Shown here one piece after another: positions 63,241 through 64,000 of a DNA stretch of 64,000 nt. The position numbers were made by a program, and so were the translations under genes. This stretch comes from Bugulina stolonifera (lineage: Eukaryota; Bryozoa; Gymnolaemata; Cheilostomatida; Bugulidae), in NCBI GenBank assembly GCA_935421135.1, contig OW285192.1, positions 16,345,001-16,409,000 on the forward strand. The letters are read 5' to 3'. How positions within the stretch are numbered: the stretch's first letter is position 1; each line of letters starts with the position of its first letter. A model generated the notes under the pieces. That model did not search any database and was not told where the DNA came from. It saw only the letters and a list, made by a program, of their open reading frames with translations.

Positions 63241-64000
63241 GCTGTTTCTCACAGTGAGTCCAAAGATGCACTTCTGAGGAACTATAATATTGCTTGTTGG
63301 ACCCCTGACACATTTTGTGGAAGCTGGACTCCCTTATTTGCAGCAGTGAACTGTGCTTTTAATCCACCCAACAAATAGCCTATTTGACTCAGCTTAGGCC
63401 TTTAAGCATTGTTTACATTTCTAGGTAGTTGTCATCTTTTATTGTCCCAAACTTTTTAGTAAACTTCATTCTGCTAAATGTATGAAAGTTGATCTCACAA
63501 TCTAATAAAATACAATATATAGATAGAAAGTCAGGGTCCATTCCATCAATCTAATCAAATTAGATCTGGTAGTTCACCTAAAGCTAAACAATAAAAATAT
63601 AATAATACGTTATATTATTTAAAGCATCTATGCAATTTGGTACAAGGGTACAGAGATTTTTCTACCATGAAATTTGAACAGTTATTGCCCACCAACTATC
63701 CTGAAAAAAATGTTAAAATTGTTAAAAATGTTAAAATGTTAACTCATTTTTATGTGGTTTAATATTCAGACAGTAAGATATATAGGTCAAACAATTCACT
63801 TTCTTGTAACCAGCCCTTGTAAGCATGAATACATTCTTTATGACATAGTACATGTATATGATCTACACACATGTACATCTCTCTGTCAGGGTCCTGTTCC
63901 ACCTTCAATAATCACCGTACCATTAATAAACTTCTCAACCACAGTCTCTTTTCTATTTTGTTCTAAATGTGAATATTTAAACCTAACAAGGTCATGATGT
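63209..64000. other. upstream flank of slc49a4, no gene seen
   Basis: AT-rich, with no coding signal on either strand. It would contain the slc49a4 promoter; I see no clear TATA box or other site I can support. Confidence 0.5.

Overview
This is a window of animal nuclear DNA. It is AT-rich, holds spliced genes with GT-AG introns from about 100 bp to 17 kb, has a eukaryotic intronic tRNA gene, and is full of minisatellites, short inverted-repeat elements and the palindrome TACATGTA, which is common in marine invertebrate genomes. I cannot name the species. A non-bilaterian or other marine invertebrate would fit. There is no bacterial-style gene organisation; most open frames of 60-120 codons are chance or repeat-derived.

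The left 52.6 kb is one gene on the + strand, a Shroom-family protein. I rebuilt 21 coding exons (2913 to 52630) by matching splice sites and reading-frame phase. They join without a stop into 1,964 codons, and the 5' end lies to the left of the window. The N-terminal four fifths is Ser/Pro/His-rich, disordered-looking sequence with SH3-type PxxPxR motifs and one PPxY motif. The last five exons encode a complete ASD2, the Rho-kinase-binding coiled coil that defines Shroom. No PDZ domain is visible. Two large introns hide short phase-compatible exons that could start shorter, ASD2-containing isoforms (45551-45681; 37472/37522-37584; weaker 36108-36133).

The 17-kb first intron carries two inverted-repeat elements (a 276-bp MITE-like element and a 1,151-bp element with 54-bp TIRs and a 9-10 bp target-site duplication), a 146-bp tandem duplication and a 22-bp minisatellite. 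A tRNA-Ile(AAU) gene sits in the intron before the largest N-terminal exon. Other introns hold a 33-bp array, a perfect 98-bp direct repeat and a three-unit hairpin array.

The right end holds a second gene on the - strand, converging on Shroom: a 10-exon homologue of SLC49A4 (DIRC2), a 12-TM major-facilitator transporter of lysosomes. I rebuilt it from ATG (62812) to stop (57531): 491 residues, against 478 recalled for human. A 33-bp minisatellite lies across the 3' splice site of its sixth exon and repeats the splice acceptor in frame, so isoforms 11 or 22 residues longer in a membrane helix are possible.

The 4.9 kb between the two 3' ends holds a 14-bp minisatellite and two diverged copies of a 1.3-kb block. 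Between the copies is a minus-strand open frame ending in a PAN/apple-like cysteine motif.
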